In this document: positions 16,650-25,597 of the stretch, one piece after another
Layout: the number at the start of each line of letters is the position of its first letter
Numbering within the stretch: the first letter of the stretch is position 1
From: HXMU1420-2 sp017643305
GTDB lineage: Bacteria; Pseudomonadota; Alphaproteobacteria; Rhodobacterales; Rhodobacteraceae
Assembly (NCBI GenBank): GCA_965217135.1
Contig: OZ244249.1
Coordinates: 186,001 to 250,000, forward strand
DNA length: 64,000 nucleotides
Direction: 5' to 3'
The notes under the pieces: model-generated
The model's database searches: none
Told to the model about the DNA's origin: nothing
The model's input: the letters and a program-made list of their open reading frames with translations, nothing else
Position numbers and translations under genes: made by a program

Positions 16650-18977
16650 TTATCCTTTATCGGAAAACTTAACTATGTCTGCCCATGAGTTGCATCTAGC
16701 AGCATCACTATCGAGCAAAAACCAATATTCCCATGGCTTGTCGCACGATGGCGAAACGGCCTTACACCAAAGCTCCGCAGCACGTTTTTTTATCGATGCG
16801 TCAGAACTCGTACTCCCGGCATAAACGTCGCCCTTAACCTCCAAAAGCACGTGCGAATCCTCGAGCTCAACAAACGCGGCAAAATCAGGGGAATACCTTC
16901 CCGCTGGTGTATCTAACACAATCATTCCTGGGAGATTTCTGAACCACCAGCCGATGTCAGGACAACGATCAATACAACGCGCCACGGTCAATTCATGATA
17001 GACGTCGAATGGGACCGCCTCATAAATGCAACGCTTCCAACCATTGATTGGCAGATTCGCTGCATTCTTCGACAGCCAATCTGATCTAGACCCAATAGTA
17101 GCTTCTGCTAGGGAATTTCCCGGCTTCGCAACCCTTGTGGACACATCTAACAAATCAACTCTATCGGTAAGTTTGGTTGCTTCGTAAGTTGGCCGGATGC
17201 CTCTATATATCGCATCTAAATGTGACTTGATAAATGCGGCACAGGACTCCGGGCTCAAGGAAACTTGGCCCTTCTCGTCAGCATTTCCGCCAACTAACCT
17301 CGAAACTAGGCCATCCACTTTCGGTCTGTCTTTAGACGCAGACAAAAACTTGCAGTTTTTTATAACTGAACTAGCAGTGGCGGACGCAAACTCTTCCAAA
17401 GGTAGTTTGGGTATTTCAGCTATTCTCTTTACTGACTGCGGATCAGAAATATCAAATCCATGAAGATCACTCGATGTTGGCGGTGGCAGGTTTACCGCCC
17501 CCAAATCAATTTCTGGTTGCTTTCTTTTAACCCGCGGGAAAATCAGCTCTAAGGGAGCCTCTGGCTGCTTCTTGTGCTCCAGCATGTATTCGATTGTGGG
17601 CTGAGGTTTAGTGGCTTTTTCCTTCTTCACAACAGAAATTGAGCTGTCAGCATAACCCGCGTTTATCGCTTCGTTTGCCAGATCTTGAACTGTCTGTCGC
17701 CCAAAACACACTACGTCAAGTTCATCAATCATTGGAACCTGTGTACGGTGCCCAAATGGCAAACGAAGCCCTCTTCCCATAACTTGTTCTACTAGGGTAA
17801 TTGAGTTCATCTGTCGGAGAGGACATATCACGTAGACATTCGACACATCCCACCCCTCGTTTAACATCGCAACTTGAACAACCACCCTAATCTTGTTGTC
17901 CTGTTGTTCTAGCTCCATCAGTTTTGGCAAATAATCATCGGGCTTGAGTTCATTGTGGATCAAGAGGACGGCATCTTCATCGTCCACAACTTCTTTAAGC
18001 CAGTCTGAAACATTTTTTGCGTGATCAATGTCCTTGCAGTTTACCAACAAAACAGGTGACACGGTGCTTTCAAGCCCTTGAGCAACAGCATAGTCTTTTA
18101 ATGCTGTTTCTTTTGCATCGATCCTTTCGAGTGCAAATCTGAGCGCTATGTGATCCTGCTCTGCCGGAGTTACGTCCTGATCCACTTTGTCAGCAATAAT
18201 TTGAACGCTTTTGGTATAAAGCTTTTCATCAAGACATTTTTTCAATGGATACGAGTATAAAATGTTGGACTGACCCACCAGAGACGCTGTCGTACCAATC
18301 AGAAACTTAGGCAACAGAGCCTCGAGCTCGCTTTTCCACGCGCCCTGTTCTGCGTTCTCATTCCCAAGATGATGGGATTCGTCGAAAAAAATTGTCAGAT
18401 CGTTCAAATTTCGAATAAAATCAAATGTCGGCAATCCATCGTCGCCGCCCGATTTAATTCGCGCACCTTTCGCGGAAAAAGCCTGAGGAGACAAAACCCA
18501 TACATTGGGAAAATCCCACAAAGAAATTTGCTTTACGCTCCTCGTAATCGTTCCCAATGAGATTATGTTGGCTCTCGCAATAAGTGAAGGGTCATGAAAA
18601 ATGTACTTCGGGCTTTCAGGCTGAAGCTCACGAATGAACTTTCGGATGATCTCAGACCGAGGAGTAACGATGAGAAAGTTTTTAGCGTCCCCAGAATTAA
18701 AAAGATAAGCGATAATTGCGCCGATCAGTCTTGTTTTACCAACTCCGGTCGCAAGGTTAATCGTAAAATTGAGAAGACCATCATCCGATGTATTCCATGA
18801 TGGAAAGCTCGACTTGAAGGCCGCATTAACTTCTGATTGAGAACAGTTCCCTAGCTCAGAGGGCAAACTGCTTACTATGGCGTGGAACTTTTCTAACGCC
18901 TCAAGTTGCGGTGTCCTTAGCCGCATCTGAGACGCAATCTTGTCATAAGACGCTTCGCGGCGAGAGAGAATCTCCAT
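16650..18977 (-). CDS. Type III Res-like restriction subunit (SF2 helicase plus PD-(D/E)xK nuclease)
   Basis: 775 residues. Superfamily 2 helicase motifs in order: Walker A LATGVGKT (75-82), DEAD-type box FFDESHH (197-203), GTTAS (228-232), LNEGWDVSNVYVI (372-384) and QVMGRGLRLP (398-407). The C-terminus carries a nuclease motif SPD(698)F...LLE(713)VK(715)GD. This is the layout of type III Res subunits, which translocate or slide on DNA and cut when paired with Mod. The ATG overlaps the last base of the upstream methyltransferase stop (TAATG), so the two are coupled. Visibly AT-richer than host genes, like its partner. No internal damage seen. Confidence 0.9.
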   Translation of the reverse strand: MEILSRREASYDKIASQMRLRTPQLEALEKFHAIVSSLPSELGNCSQSEVNAAFKSSFPSWNTSDDGLLNFTINLATGVGKTRLIGAIIAYLFNSGDAKNFLIVTPRSEIIRKFIRELQPESPKYIFHDPSLIARANIISLGTITRSVKQISLWDFPNVWVLSPQAFSAKGARIKSGGDDGLPTFDFIRNLNDLTIFFDESHHLGNENAEQGAWKSELEALLPKFLIGTTASLVGQSNILYSYPLKKCLDEKLYTKSVQIIADKVDQDVTPAEQDHIALRFALERIDAKETALKDYAVAQGLESTVSPVLLVNCKDIDHAKNVSDWLKEVVDDEDAVLLIHNELKPDDYLPKLMELEQQDNKIRVVVQVAMLNEGWDVSNVYVICPLRQMNSITLVEQVMGRGLRLPFGHRTQVPMIDELDVVCFGRQTVQDLANEAINAGYADSSISVVKKEKATKPQPTIEYMLEHKKQPEAPLELIFPRVKRKQPEIDLGAVNLPPPTSSDLHGFDISDPQSVKRIAEIPKLPLEEFASATASSVIKNCKFLSASKDRPKVDGLVSRLVGGNADEKGQVSLSPESCAAFIKSHLDAIYRGIRPTYEATKLTDRVDLLDVSTRVAKPGNSLAEATIGSRSDWLSKNAANLPINGWKRCIYEAVPFDVYHELTVARCIDRCPDIGWWFRNLPGMIVLDTPAGRYSPDFAAFVELEDSHVLLEVKGDVYAGSTSSDASIKKRAAELWCKAVSPSCDKPWEYWFLLDSDAARCNSWADIVKFSDKG

Positions 18978-21900
18978 TACATCACCTCAAATGGGACCCG
19001 GATCAGACGAATGTCCGGATGTACTGAAGCTTCCTCGTTGAGACACGACTTTTCATACAAGACTGTCAAAAAACCAGCCGCCGGAGCCAGTCCTTCCAAC
19101 TCAGAAAGAACAATTTCATCGAGATACTCACTAGGCTCAATTACGACACACGGGTTACCTGACATATCCCTGAACAGCTCTAGATGCTCATCTCGCTCAT
19201 AAAACCCCCGCAGACCCGCGACAAATGCACGATAATCATCCTCTTCGTCATACACTAATGCAATGTCCGTCCAGCTCCGCTTTTCAATCTTAGACTTGCT
19301 TAATTGTAGAACAACCAGTCTTCCCGCTGGGGCAGGAGAAAAATCATCCTCTGCGGACAGGCCCCATTCATCCTTGCCTTCGAGCACTGCCTGCATCCGC
19401 GGTGCTGCTGTATCTGACCAATAGGCAACATCGGTCGCAGTGGGCCCGATAAAATGAAAACTCGAGCGACCGTATTTCATCGCAGCGCTAGTCATCATTC
19501 CGTAGTTATCGCCTATAGTAAGGATAGTGTCGTCCTCGCCAGACGCGAATACTCGAAGCAGATAGAACCCTAATGCTTCTGGCTTTGCATGACTTTGGGA
19601 CATTGATTTGCCAAAACCTGCGTTCGCCAGATTCTTAAGATGACGCGTTCCATCCTCAGATTTGCCACCAACTGACCATGGCAACCAGTTACGGACGCTT
19701 ATCTTTTTTGTTGTTTCCCCGCGCCGAACGAACTTCTTCTGAGACGGCAGAGACATCCCTTTTTTCCCAAATGACGCAGCTGCTCCCACAATGTGGCGGA
19801 CAAGAGTTGAATAAGAGAACTCCCAGTAGCGGCCAGCCCCGGGGGCATTCGACTTCCCTTTAAAAGGAGTACCCCCTCGAGCCGCAAAGATTATAGAATG
19901 ACAGTCCTCAACAGAGTGATGCGCAACTTTTTTATTTTCGATTTTTAGAGGACCACCCTCTGTCACCCCGTCTCGATCAGCATTTAGCCAATGAATGTCG
20001 GTCGGATCTGACCATGGCCTAATACCATCCTCGCCTTCTTCAATCTCAAACTGGTAGGTTGTCCGAGCGATTGTATCTTTCGAGTCTAAACACTCTATGT
20101 CGATGGAATATGAGCCAGCCTCTCGGACTCGCTGCATCATAAGTACGCCCGTCGTTTCATCGAAGAAGTGATACTTGCAGTCAGGTAGATCAGCTTTTAC
20201 GAGGCGCCACCTGTAGGGCGGCATGTTGACTTTGAACTTTGACTTTTCGTTGCCGCTACGAGCACCCTTGTGACCTGCGGTATAGCTACCCCTAGGATCA
20301 CCATCATCAATTAGTTTCGTTTCTTCGACGGTAAGGCCTAACTTTGTCGAGATCGAAGCGCGGTCCATAGTTGAGTAGACGACAATGTAATCGAATGAGT
20401 CTGTCGGAGTGTTTCTGTCATTCTGTGGGGCATATTTCTTTTCCCAGGCAAAAGTCGTGATGTGATTATGATAGCCAAAAACCTCATCCAATACGTTACG
20501 GGCGTAATGTACCGAATCCTCATCAGTATGAATGGCGACGAATGAATCAGGAGCTAGACAACGGTTCAGATTAGAAGTTACGTCATACATCAAAGAGAGC
20601 CACGCAGATCGCGAGAAACCAGCCTCTGTATGCTTCACAAAATCAGAATCTGAGTCGAGAATTGGCATGTCCCAATAAACAAATTTGACGCTACCTTTTA
20701 CTATCGCCGCAAGCGCCTCTAATGCATCACAATAGTCCCCTCCGACAGCATAAGCCGTTTTTCCGCTGCCCACTTTTTCTTCATGGCTAACTAGCAATGC
20801 TCGTTTTTCCAGCGAAGTCTCTCTCGGTACAAAAGCCCAGTTTTGCCCGTCAAACTTGAGCGACTGTTCTCTCTTTGGCCACCAAAATCCAATCCGGTTG
20901 AAGTCTTGTGAAGGGTTCGAAACAGTTTTTTGGGTCTCCTCGGTCTCAGCTTTTTCATCTTCGACCTCCACGATTTCATCAGAGTATTTTGACGCCGCAG
21001 TATTCCATTTTCTCCACGGTTCATTGTTCTCGAGGCCTGCCAATGCTTCGCGCAGGTTGACCCAAGGCTGCTTCATATACGCGGGTTTTTTTGGATCATG
21101 ATGGGTTGTGCGCTCCAACACATTCTGCAAAAATCTTCGCGCAACTGAGTCAGGTTGCGCGAGAACTCCAACGAGAAAAACCCGTTTCCGAACTTGAGGA
21201 ACACCAAAATCGGCTGCATTCAAAATCTTGTAGTCCAAACCATACTCGACGCCAGGTGCCGGGTTTCGGAGCCGATCAAACAAGTGCTCGCGATAATCTT
21301 CATGCTCTTTGGATGACAACAGGCCGGGGACGTTTTCAAAGATATAAACCTCCGGCAAACAATCGGCGATCACGTTAGGTGTAAAACCCATTACATCTCG
21401 CGGATCATCTGCACCTTTACGCGTACCTGCTTGAGACCAAGGCTGACAAGGAGGTCCTCCACACAACAAACCCACCTTACCCTTGTGCTGTGTAAAGTCG
21501 TAGCTCTGAGCAGTGCCCTCAAAAACCAAACCCTCAGGAAAGCGCTCCCGTAAAACCTTACAAGCCGCATCCCACATCTCAATCTTTTCAAGAGGTTCCA
21601 AATAGGGAAAACCAAGGCTCAGCCCCCCAATGCCTGCGCAGATCTCAAGATACGTCTGGGTTTTTACAAAGCCTGAATCTTGAAGAGCTGCGCCAATTGC
21701 CTCAGAGACAGGCGGGGGGACAGCATTTCCAAGCAGGCCAATTTTCTGATTTTCCGTGAGACCATCAACATCAACCCAAGACGGTGTAAAACCCTGAATG
21801 ATGGCGATTTCTTCAACAGAAAGGCGCCGGTACTTTTTCCCGTCTGCTATGTGCGCTTCCTGAGGTCGCCGCCCCCATTCTTTCCTTACGGTAGTGGCGG

Positions 21901-21979
21901 GCCGATCAAAGAATTGTGGACGATGCTTGGGGTCACTGGCAACACTATCTGACCAAGTAGAATCCAATAGATTTTCCAT
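18977..21979 (-). CDS. Permuted cytosine-C5 methyltransferase fused to a degenerate type III Mod-like domain
   Basis: 1000 residues, two parts. Residues 25-300 form a C5-cytosine methyltransferase in permuted order: motif IX-like (DRPATTV, LSVEEIAIIQGF, 25-64), motif X (LLGNAVPPPVSEAIG, 82-96), motif I (YLEICAGIGGLSLGF, 110-124), motif IV with catalytic Cys178 (GGPPCQPWS), motif VI (ENV, 215-217) and motif VIII (VPQVRKRVFLVG, 260-271). Residues ~405-860 follow the type III Mod fold (FVAIHTDEDSVHYARNVLDE, FAWEKKYAPQND, DYIVVYS, HAKPEALGFYLLRVF). However, DPPY is replaced by DMPI (437-440) and the SAM loop FxGxG by IGDNYG (822-827). The tail 860-1000 is unassigned. A possible promoter element (TATAGT, 21997-22002) lies upstream. 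I infer cytosine methylation, with the Mod-like part serving for target recognition or Res docking. Confidence 0.88.
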   Translation of the reverse strand: MENLLDSTWSDSVASDPKHRPQFFDRPATTVRKEWGRRPQEAHIADGKKYRRLSVEEIAIIQGFTPSWVDVDGLTENQKIGLLGNAVPPPVSEAIGAALQDSGFVKTQTYLEICAGIGGLSLGFPYLEPLEKIEMWDAACKVLRERFPEGLVFEGTAQSYDFTQHKGKVGLLCGGPPCQPWSQAGTRKGADDPRDVMGFTPNVIADCLPEVYIFENVPGLLSSKEHEDYREHLFDRLRNPAPGVEYGLDYKILNAADFGVPQVRKRVFLVGVLAQPDSVARRFLQNVLERTTHHDPKKPAYMKQPWVNLREALAGLENNEPWRKWNTAASKYSDEIVEVEDEKAETEETQKTVSNPSQDFNRIGFWWPKREQSLKFDGQNWAFVPRETSLEKRALLVSHEEKVGSGKTAYAVGGDYCDALEALAAIVKGSVKFVYWDMPILDSDSDFVKHTEAGFSRSAWLSLMYDVTSNLNRCLAPDSFVAIHTDEDSVHYARNVLDEVFGYHNHITTFAWEKKYAPQNDRNTPTDSFDYIVVYSTMDRASISTKLGLTVEETKLIDDGDPRGSYTAGHKGARSGNEKSKFKVNMPPYRWRLVKADLPDCKYHFFDETTGVLMMQRVREAGSYSIDIECLDSKDTIARTTYQFEIEEGEDGIRPWSDPTDIHWLNADRDGVTEGGPLKIENKKVAHHSVEDCHSIIFAARGGTPFKGKSNAPGAGRYWEFSYSTLVRHIVGAAASFGKKGMSLPSQKKFVRRGETTKKISVRNWLPWSVGGKSEDGTRHLKNLANAGFGKSMSQSHAKPEALGFYLLRVFASGEDDTILTIGDNYGMMTSAAMKYGRSSFHFIGPTATDVAYWSDTAAPRMQAVLEGKDEWGLSAEDDFSPAPAGRLVVLQLSKSKIEKRSWTDIALVYDEEDDYRAFVAGLRGFYERDEHLELFRDMSGNPCVVIEPSEYLDEIVLSELEGLAPAAGFLTVLYEKSCLNEEASVHPDIRLIRVPFEVM

Positions 21980-22176
21980 CTGCTCGCCATCTCTGCACTA
22001 TATTTTGTACCATTCCACAATAAAGCAACAGCCTGAGTTTACAACTATCAGACGTTCCCTGTTCCCCGGATTGTATCCGTTTGGGAGTTCGCTGTTTTCT
22101 TGACCAGCCCGCAGAAATTTCCCTGGTTCTGATGTAGAGTTTGTTCGACCTGACCTAGCCCCCTGATCCGGGCAGT

Positions 22177-22449
22177 TCAGATGTAGAATCCGTTCCTGTT
22201 TCTTTCTGTTGCTATGGTTTTGGTCAAGGTCTGCTGAGCGGAGCCTTTGCGGAGCTCAAGCGAGGCAGGCCGGGTGGCGCGGTTAAGATTGGCGGAGACT
22301 GCCGGAGCAAGTCCACCAAGTGATGTGTGTGGTCTTTGTGTGTTGTAATCGGTTCTCCAGTTTTCGATGATTTTCCGCGCTTCAGCGAGATTGCCGAAGA
22401 TGTGCTCGTTCAGGCATTCGTCCCTGAGCCTGCCGTTGAATGACTCGAC
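22177..22449 (-). pseudogene. 3' fragment of a second IS3-family transposase OrfB
   Basis: The minus strand reads about 90 codons of a typical OrfB C-terminus (VESFNGRLRDECLNEH, NWRTDYNTQRPHTSLGG) to a TGA at 22177-22179. It is cut at its N-terminal side by IS copy 2. The missing 5' part is not found on the other side of copy 2, so the junction involved a deletion or recombination rather than a clean insertion. Different transposase from the flanking IS pair. Confidence 0.85.
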
Positions 22450-22536
22450 TGTAACCCGTCATGACCTTTGAGACAGACGGTGTTGTTTTGCTAAGCGAGT
22501 GTCTTTCGCTCATCGTAATCCTTGAAGGGATACGAG

Positions 22537-22908
22537 ATGAGAACGAAGACAGGGCCGAATGGATCGGCTGACAAACACGTCAAAGAGATCAAGCGTAAGA
22601 CGCGGCGGCAGTTTTCTGCCGAGGAGAAGATCCGGATTGTTCTGGATGGCCTGCGTGGAGAGAGTTCAATTTCTGAGCTTTGCCGCCGTGAAGGGATAGC
22701 AGAGAGCCTGTATTACAATTGGTCGAAGGACTTCATGGAGGCGGGTAAGAAGCGGCTGGCTGGTGATACGGCCCGTCAAGCGACGTCCAGCGAAGTCACC
22801 AGCTTGAAGCGCGAAGCCCGGGATCTGAAGGAAGTTGTGGCTGAGCAGACACTGGAACTGCGTCTTCTCAAAAAAAGCATGCTCGCGGATGGGGACGACC
22901 CGGAATGA
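22537..22908 (+). CDS. IS3-family transposase OrfA (copy 2)
   Basis: 123 residues, same protein as copy 1. Helix-turn-helix followed by leucine-zipper segment. Ends in TGA overlapping the orfB ATG (ATGA). A -1 slip on the A7 run before GCATGC would continue in frame through ...KHARGWGRPG into OrfB, giving the OrfAB transposase. Confidence 0.92.
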   Translation: MRTKTGPNGSADKHVKEIKRKTRRQFSAEEKIRIVLDGLRGESSISELCRREGIAESLYYNWSKDFMEAGKKRLAGDTARQATSSEVTSLKREARDLKEVVAEQTLELRLLKKSMLADGDDPE

Positions 22909-23885
22909 GGTATCCTGCATCAGAGAAGCTGGAGATCATCAGCCTGGTCGAGGGGTCTCATCTGCCGGTCAAGCGCACCCTGGAGAAGCTGGGCGTATCG
23001 CGTCCGACTTTCTATCGATGGTATGATCGGTTTTTGCAGCTTGGCGAAGCTGGGCTTGCAGATCGCAAATCGCATCCGGGCCGCGTCTGGAACCGCATTC
23101 CGGATACGGTGCGCCAGGCCATGTTGGAGATGGCATTGGCCAGACCGGAGCTGAGCCCGCGAGAACTTGCTGTGACCTTCACGGACGAACGTGGCTACTT
23201 CGTCTCTGAGGCCAGTGTCTACAGGCTTCTGCGCTCCCATGATCTGATCACCAGTCCAAACTTCATCGTCATGAAGGCGGCAGATGAGTTCCGGGACAAA
23301 ACCACAGCACCAAATCAGCTTTGGCAGACCGACTTCACCTATCTCAAAGTGATCGGTTGGGGCTGGTTTTATCTTTCAACGGTCATGGATGATTACAGCC
23401 GTTACATCATCACCTGGAAGCTCTGCACCGGCATGGCCGCGTCTGATGTGCAGGACACGCTGAACCAGGCGCTCGAAGAAACAGGGCTTGATCAGGCAAA
23501 CGTTGTTCATCGACCCCGCCTGCTGTCAGATAATGGCCCCTGTTACATATCCGGTGATCTAGCGAAATATCTGGAAGACAAAGGCATGCCGCACACACGC
23601 GGCGCACCATATCACCCGCAAACCCAGGGCAAGATCGAGCGCTGGCATCAGACCCTTAAGAACCGCATCTTGCTGGAGAATTACTTCCTACCCGGCGATC
23701 TCGAAGCACATGTCGCCGCCTTCGTCGGCCACTACAACCATCAGCGCTACCATGAGAGCTTGAAGAATCTGACGCCGGCCGACGTCTACACAGGTCGCGG
23801 CCACACAATACTGCTCGAACGCGAAAGAACAAAAAGGAGGACCATGAAACTAAGGCGCTTGCAGCACGCCAAATCCGCTGCTTAA
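22905..23885 (+). CDS. IS3-family transposase OrfB (copy 2, intact)
   Basis: 326 residues beginning MRYPASEKLEII. Two HTH-type segments precede an rve integrase core with catalytic acids in QTDFTYL, DNGPC and GKIERWHQ, the DDE triad that performs strand transfer. Frame is -1 relative to orfA, as expected for the family. This copy could supply transposase for both elements and move the region between them. Confidence 0.92.
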   Translation: MRYPASEKLEIISLVEGSHLPVKRTLEKLGVSRPTFYRWYDRFLQLGEAGLADRKSHPGRVWNRIPDTVRQAMLEMALARPELSPRELAVTFTDERGYFVSEASVYRLLRSHDLITSPNFIVMKAADEFRDKTTAPNQLWQTDFTYLKVIGWGWFYLSTVMDDYSRYIITWKLCTGMAASDVQDTLNQALEETGLDQANVVHRPRLLSDNGPCYISGDLAKYLEDKGMPHTRGAPYHPQTQGKIERWHQTLKNRILLENYFLPGDLEAHVAAFVGHYNHQRYHESLKNLTPADVYTGRGHTILLERERTKRRTMKLRRLQHAKSAA

Positions 23886-24186
23886 CTGAAGCCAGATGAG
23901 CGATGAACTCTCAAAGTCAAACTGCCATCTGTCTCAAACTATCTGATGACGGACACTATAAGGGGGTGTCCGTAAATCGACGATTTCATCGTTCAGAACG
24001 TTTGAAAAACTAGGTGGTTTTGGCCGATCAGGCACGTCCACCTTTGCCGCTGAGATTCTCTGCCTGGGGTTCAGCCACACGGCAAAGGCATGATCCAAAT
24101 TCCTGTCATATCCGAGGAAACTGTGATGCCTCACAGATACGGGGGAATCCAACAGGCAAATGTAGCTGCAATTTCCCTTTAAAACT

Positions 24187-24263
24187 TGGTCGGAGTGGCG
24201 AGATTCGAACTCACGACCCCTGCCTCCCGAAGACAGTGCTCTACCAGGCTGAGCTACACTCCG
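24187..24263 (-). tRNA. tRNA-Pro(CGG)
   Basis: 77 nt on the minus strand including encoded CCA. Acceptor stem CGGAGTG/CACTCCG with discriminator A, D-arm GCTCAGCCTGGTAGAGC, anticodon arm CTGTC-TTCGGGA-GGCAG with anticodon CGG (reads CCG), and T-arm GTGAG-TTCGAAT-CTCGC. Its 3' end faces the IS/restriction region, and a related 20-bp fragment sits on the far side of that region at 15101-15120. Confidence 0.95.
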
Positions 24264-24308
24264 ACCGTGGCGGGGCAGATAGCTGAGGGTCGGGAGATTT
24301 GCAAGCGG

Positions 24309-25274
24309 CTAATCGGTGTTCTGACTCTGCCGCAGCAAGGTGCCCACGCGCAGCCCGGCGGGCAGGCCGGCGCGGGTGCGGGTGCGTAGAACAGGGGTCG
24401 TGCGGGAGACGCTCGGATCGCCTTCGCGGCGCAGAATGTAAAGGCCGCTAGACACGATGATCGCTGTACCGAGAAACGTGATCAGGTCCGGTTTTTCCCC
24501 GAAAAACAGCGTGCCTAAAAACACGGCCCAGATGATTTGGGAATACTGCATTGGGGCTACGACAATGGCTGGGCCATGGCGATAGGCAAAGAGCACGCAG
24601 GTCATGGCGATCAACACCAGCACTGCGATCACTGCCATCAGGGCAAGGTCCACGAGTGGCATGGGTTTATAAACGAAGCCCAGACCGGCGGCCATAAACA
24701 AAAACCCCATGAACATCGGAAATAGAATCATCACCACCGTGCGTTCTTCGCTGCCGATCTTGCGCATGATGATCGCGTTTATTGCGGACAGAAGAGATGC
24801 CAGAAGGGCCGCCAAGTGACCCAGGCTCAGGTCCTGCGCACCGGGGCGAAGCACGACGATCACGCCCACCAACCCGGCCACCACGGCCAGCCCGCGGCGC
24901 AGGCGAACAGTTTCGCCCAGAAACGGGATGGCAAGCAGGGTGATCAGAAGTGGGGTGGCAAAGAGGATGGCGTAGACCTGCGCTAGCGGCAGCACTGTGA
25001 AGGCATAAAAAGCAGTAAACGCAGCGACAGAACCGCTTACGCTGCGCAAGGCGACAAGTCCGGTGTTCTTGGGCCGCAGCGTTCCGGGTTCTGCGTCACG
25101 CACCAGCAGTAAGGCGATCAGAGGGAAGGTGAAAAGCGAGCTGAAGAATACGATCTGGATGACCGAATAGGTGCCGCCCAGCGATTTGATGATCGCATCA
25201 TGTGCTGAAAAAATTGCATAGCCAGCAAGACCGAAGCCAGCAGCGCGTTTGGGAGCGTTCAGATTGGAGGGCAA
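24309..25274 (-). CDS. EamA-type (DMT superfamily) membrane transporter
   Basis: Up to 321 residues, about ten hydrophobic helices in two EamA halves (AGYAIFSAHDAIIKSLGG at the start; YSQIIWAVFLGTLFFGEKPD in the second half). Drug/metabolite transporters of this type export amino acids or other small molecules; the substrate is unknown. The frame starts at a TTG (25274) without a convincing Shine-Dalgarno, so the true start is uncertain. Confidence 0.85.
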   Translation of the reverse strand: MPSNLNAPKRAAGFGLAGYAIFSAHDAIIKSLGGTYSVIQIVFFSSLFTFPLIALLLVRDAEPGTLRPKNTGLVALRSVSGSVAAFTAFYAFTVLPLAQVYAILFATPLLITLLAIPFLGETVRLRRGLAVVAGLVGVIVVLRPGAQDLSLGHLAALLASLLSAINAIIMRKIGSEERTVVMILFPMFMGFLFMAAGLGFVYKPMPLVDLALMAVIAVLVLIAMTCVLFAYRHGPAIVVAPMQYSQIIWAVFLGTLFFGEKPDLITFLGTAIIVSSGLYILRREGDPSVSRTTPVLRTRTRAGLPAGLRVGTLLRQSQNTD

Positions 25275-25597
25275 AGGCTGGGGTCCAGGTACAAGAATGC
25301 AACCTGCATATCAGACTCGACACATATCAAAAGAGGGACTGCCTCCAGTCGAATGGCGTAGATCGCCTGCGGTTTATTGCGCGGGCGAGACTTCGAGGTA
25401 GGTTGCCGGGGTCAGGTCATCGTTTGGATCGATCAGCACCCCTGCAGGAAAAGACACCGACAATGGCCGCTCTTAATTCGAGATCTTTTGCGAAGCAGTC
25501 GACCTTGCTGCCAGACCGATCACGGTGATGGCAGCAAGATTTACTTTAGGGGCGAGTTCCGAAACAACCCGAGGCAAAACTGTCGTTTGGCTAGCGC
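25275..25597. other. Intergenic region with a short coding-like remnant
   Basis: No confident gene. On the minus strand at about 25374-25470 a 32-codon stretch (GVLIDPNDDLTPATYLEVS then stop) has protein-like composition and could be the tail of a lost gene; I do not recognise it. Confidence 0.3.

Larger units (their letters stand above)
22450..23955 (+). mobile_element. IS3-family insertion sequence, copy 2 (intact)
   Basis: 1506 bp with ends TGTAACC...GGACA, near-identical to copy 1: one extra G at the orfA/orfB junction and at least one substitution near the right end (CTCAAAGTC versus CTCAGAGTC). The two direct copies bracket 5.8 kb holding the restriction-modification genes, giving a composite-transposon layout of 8.8 kb. 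No obvious target duplication (left flank GAC, right flank CTA). Confidence 0.92.

Noticed and set aside
16650..21979. DISARM or BREX defence system
   Set aside because: A cytosine methyltransferase and a helicase are present, but no DrmB/DrmC, PglZ or Brx-type genes; the helicase carries its own nuclease domain as in type III Res.
15121..23955. Target-site duplications around the two IS copies or around the whole composite
   Set aside because: Flanks TTC/GTC and GAC/CTA do not match within or across copies, so no clean insertion event can be claimed.
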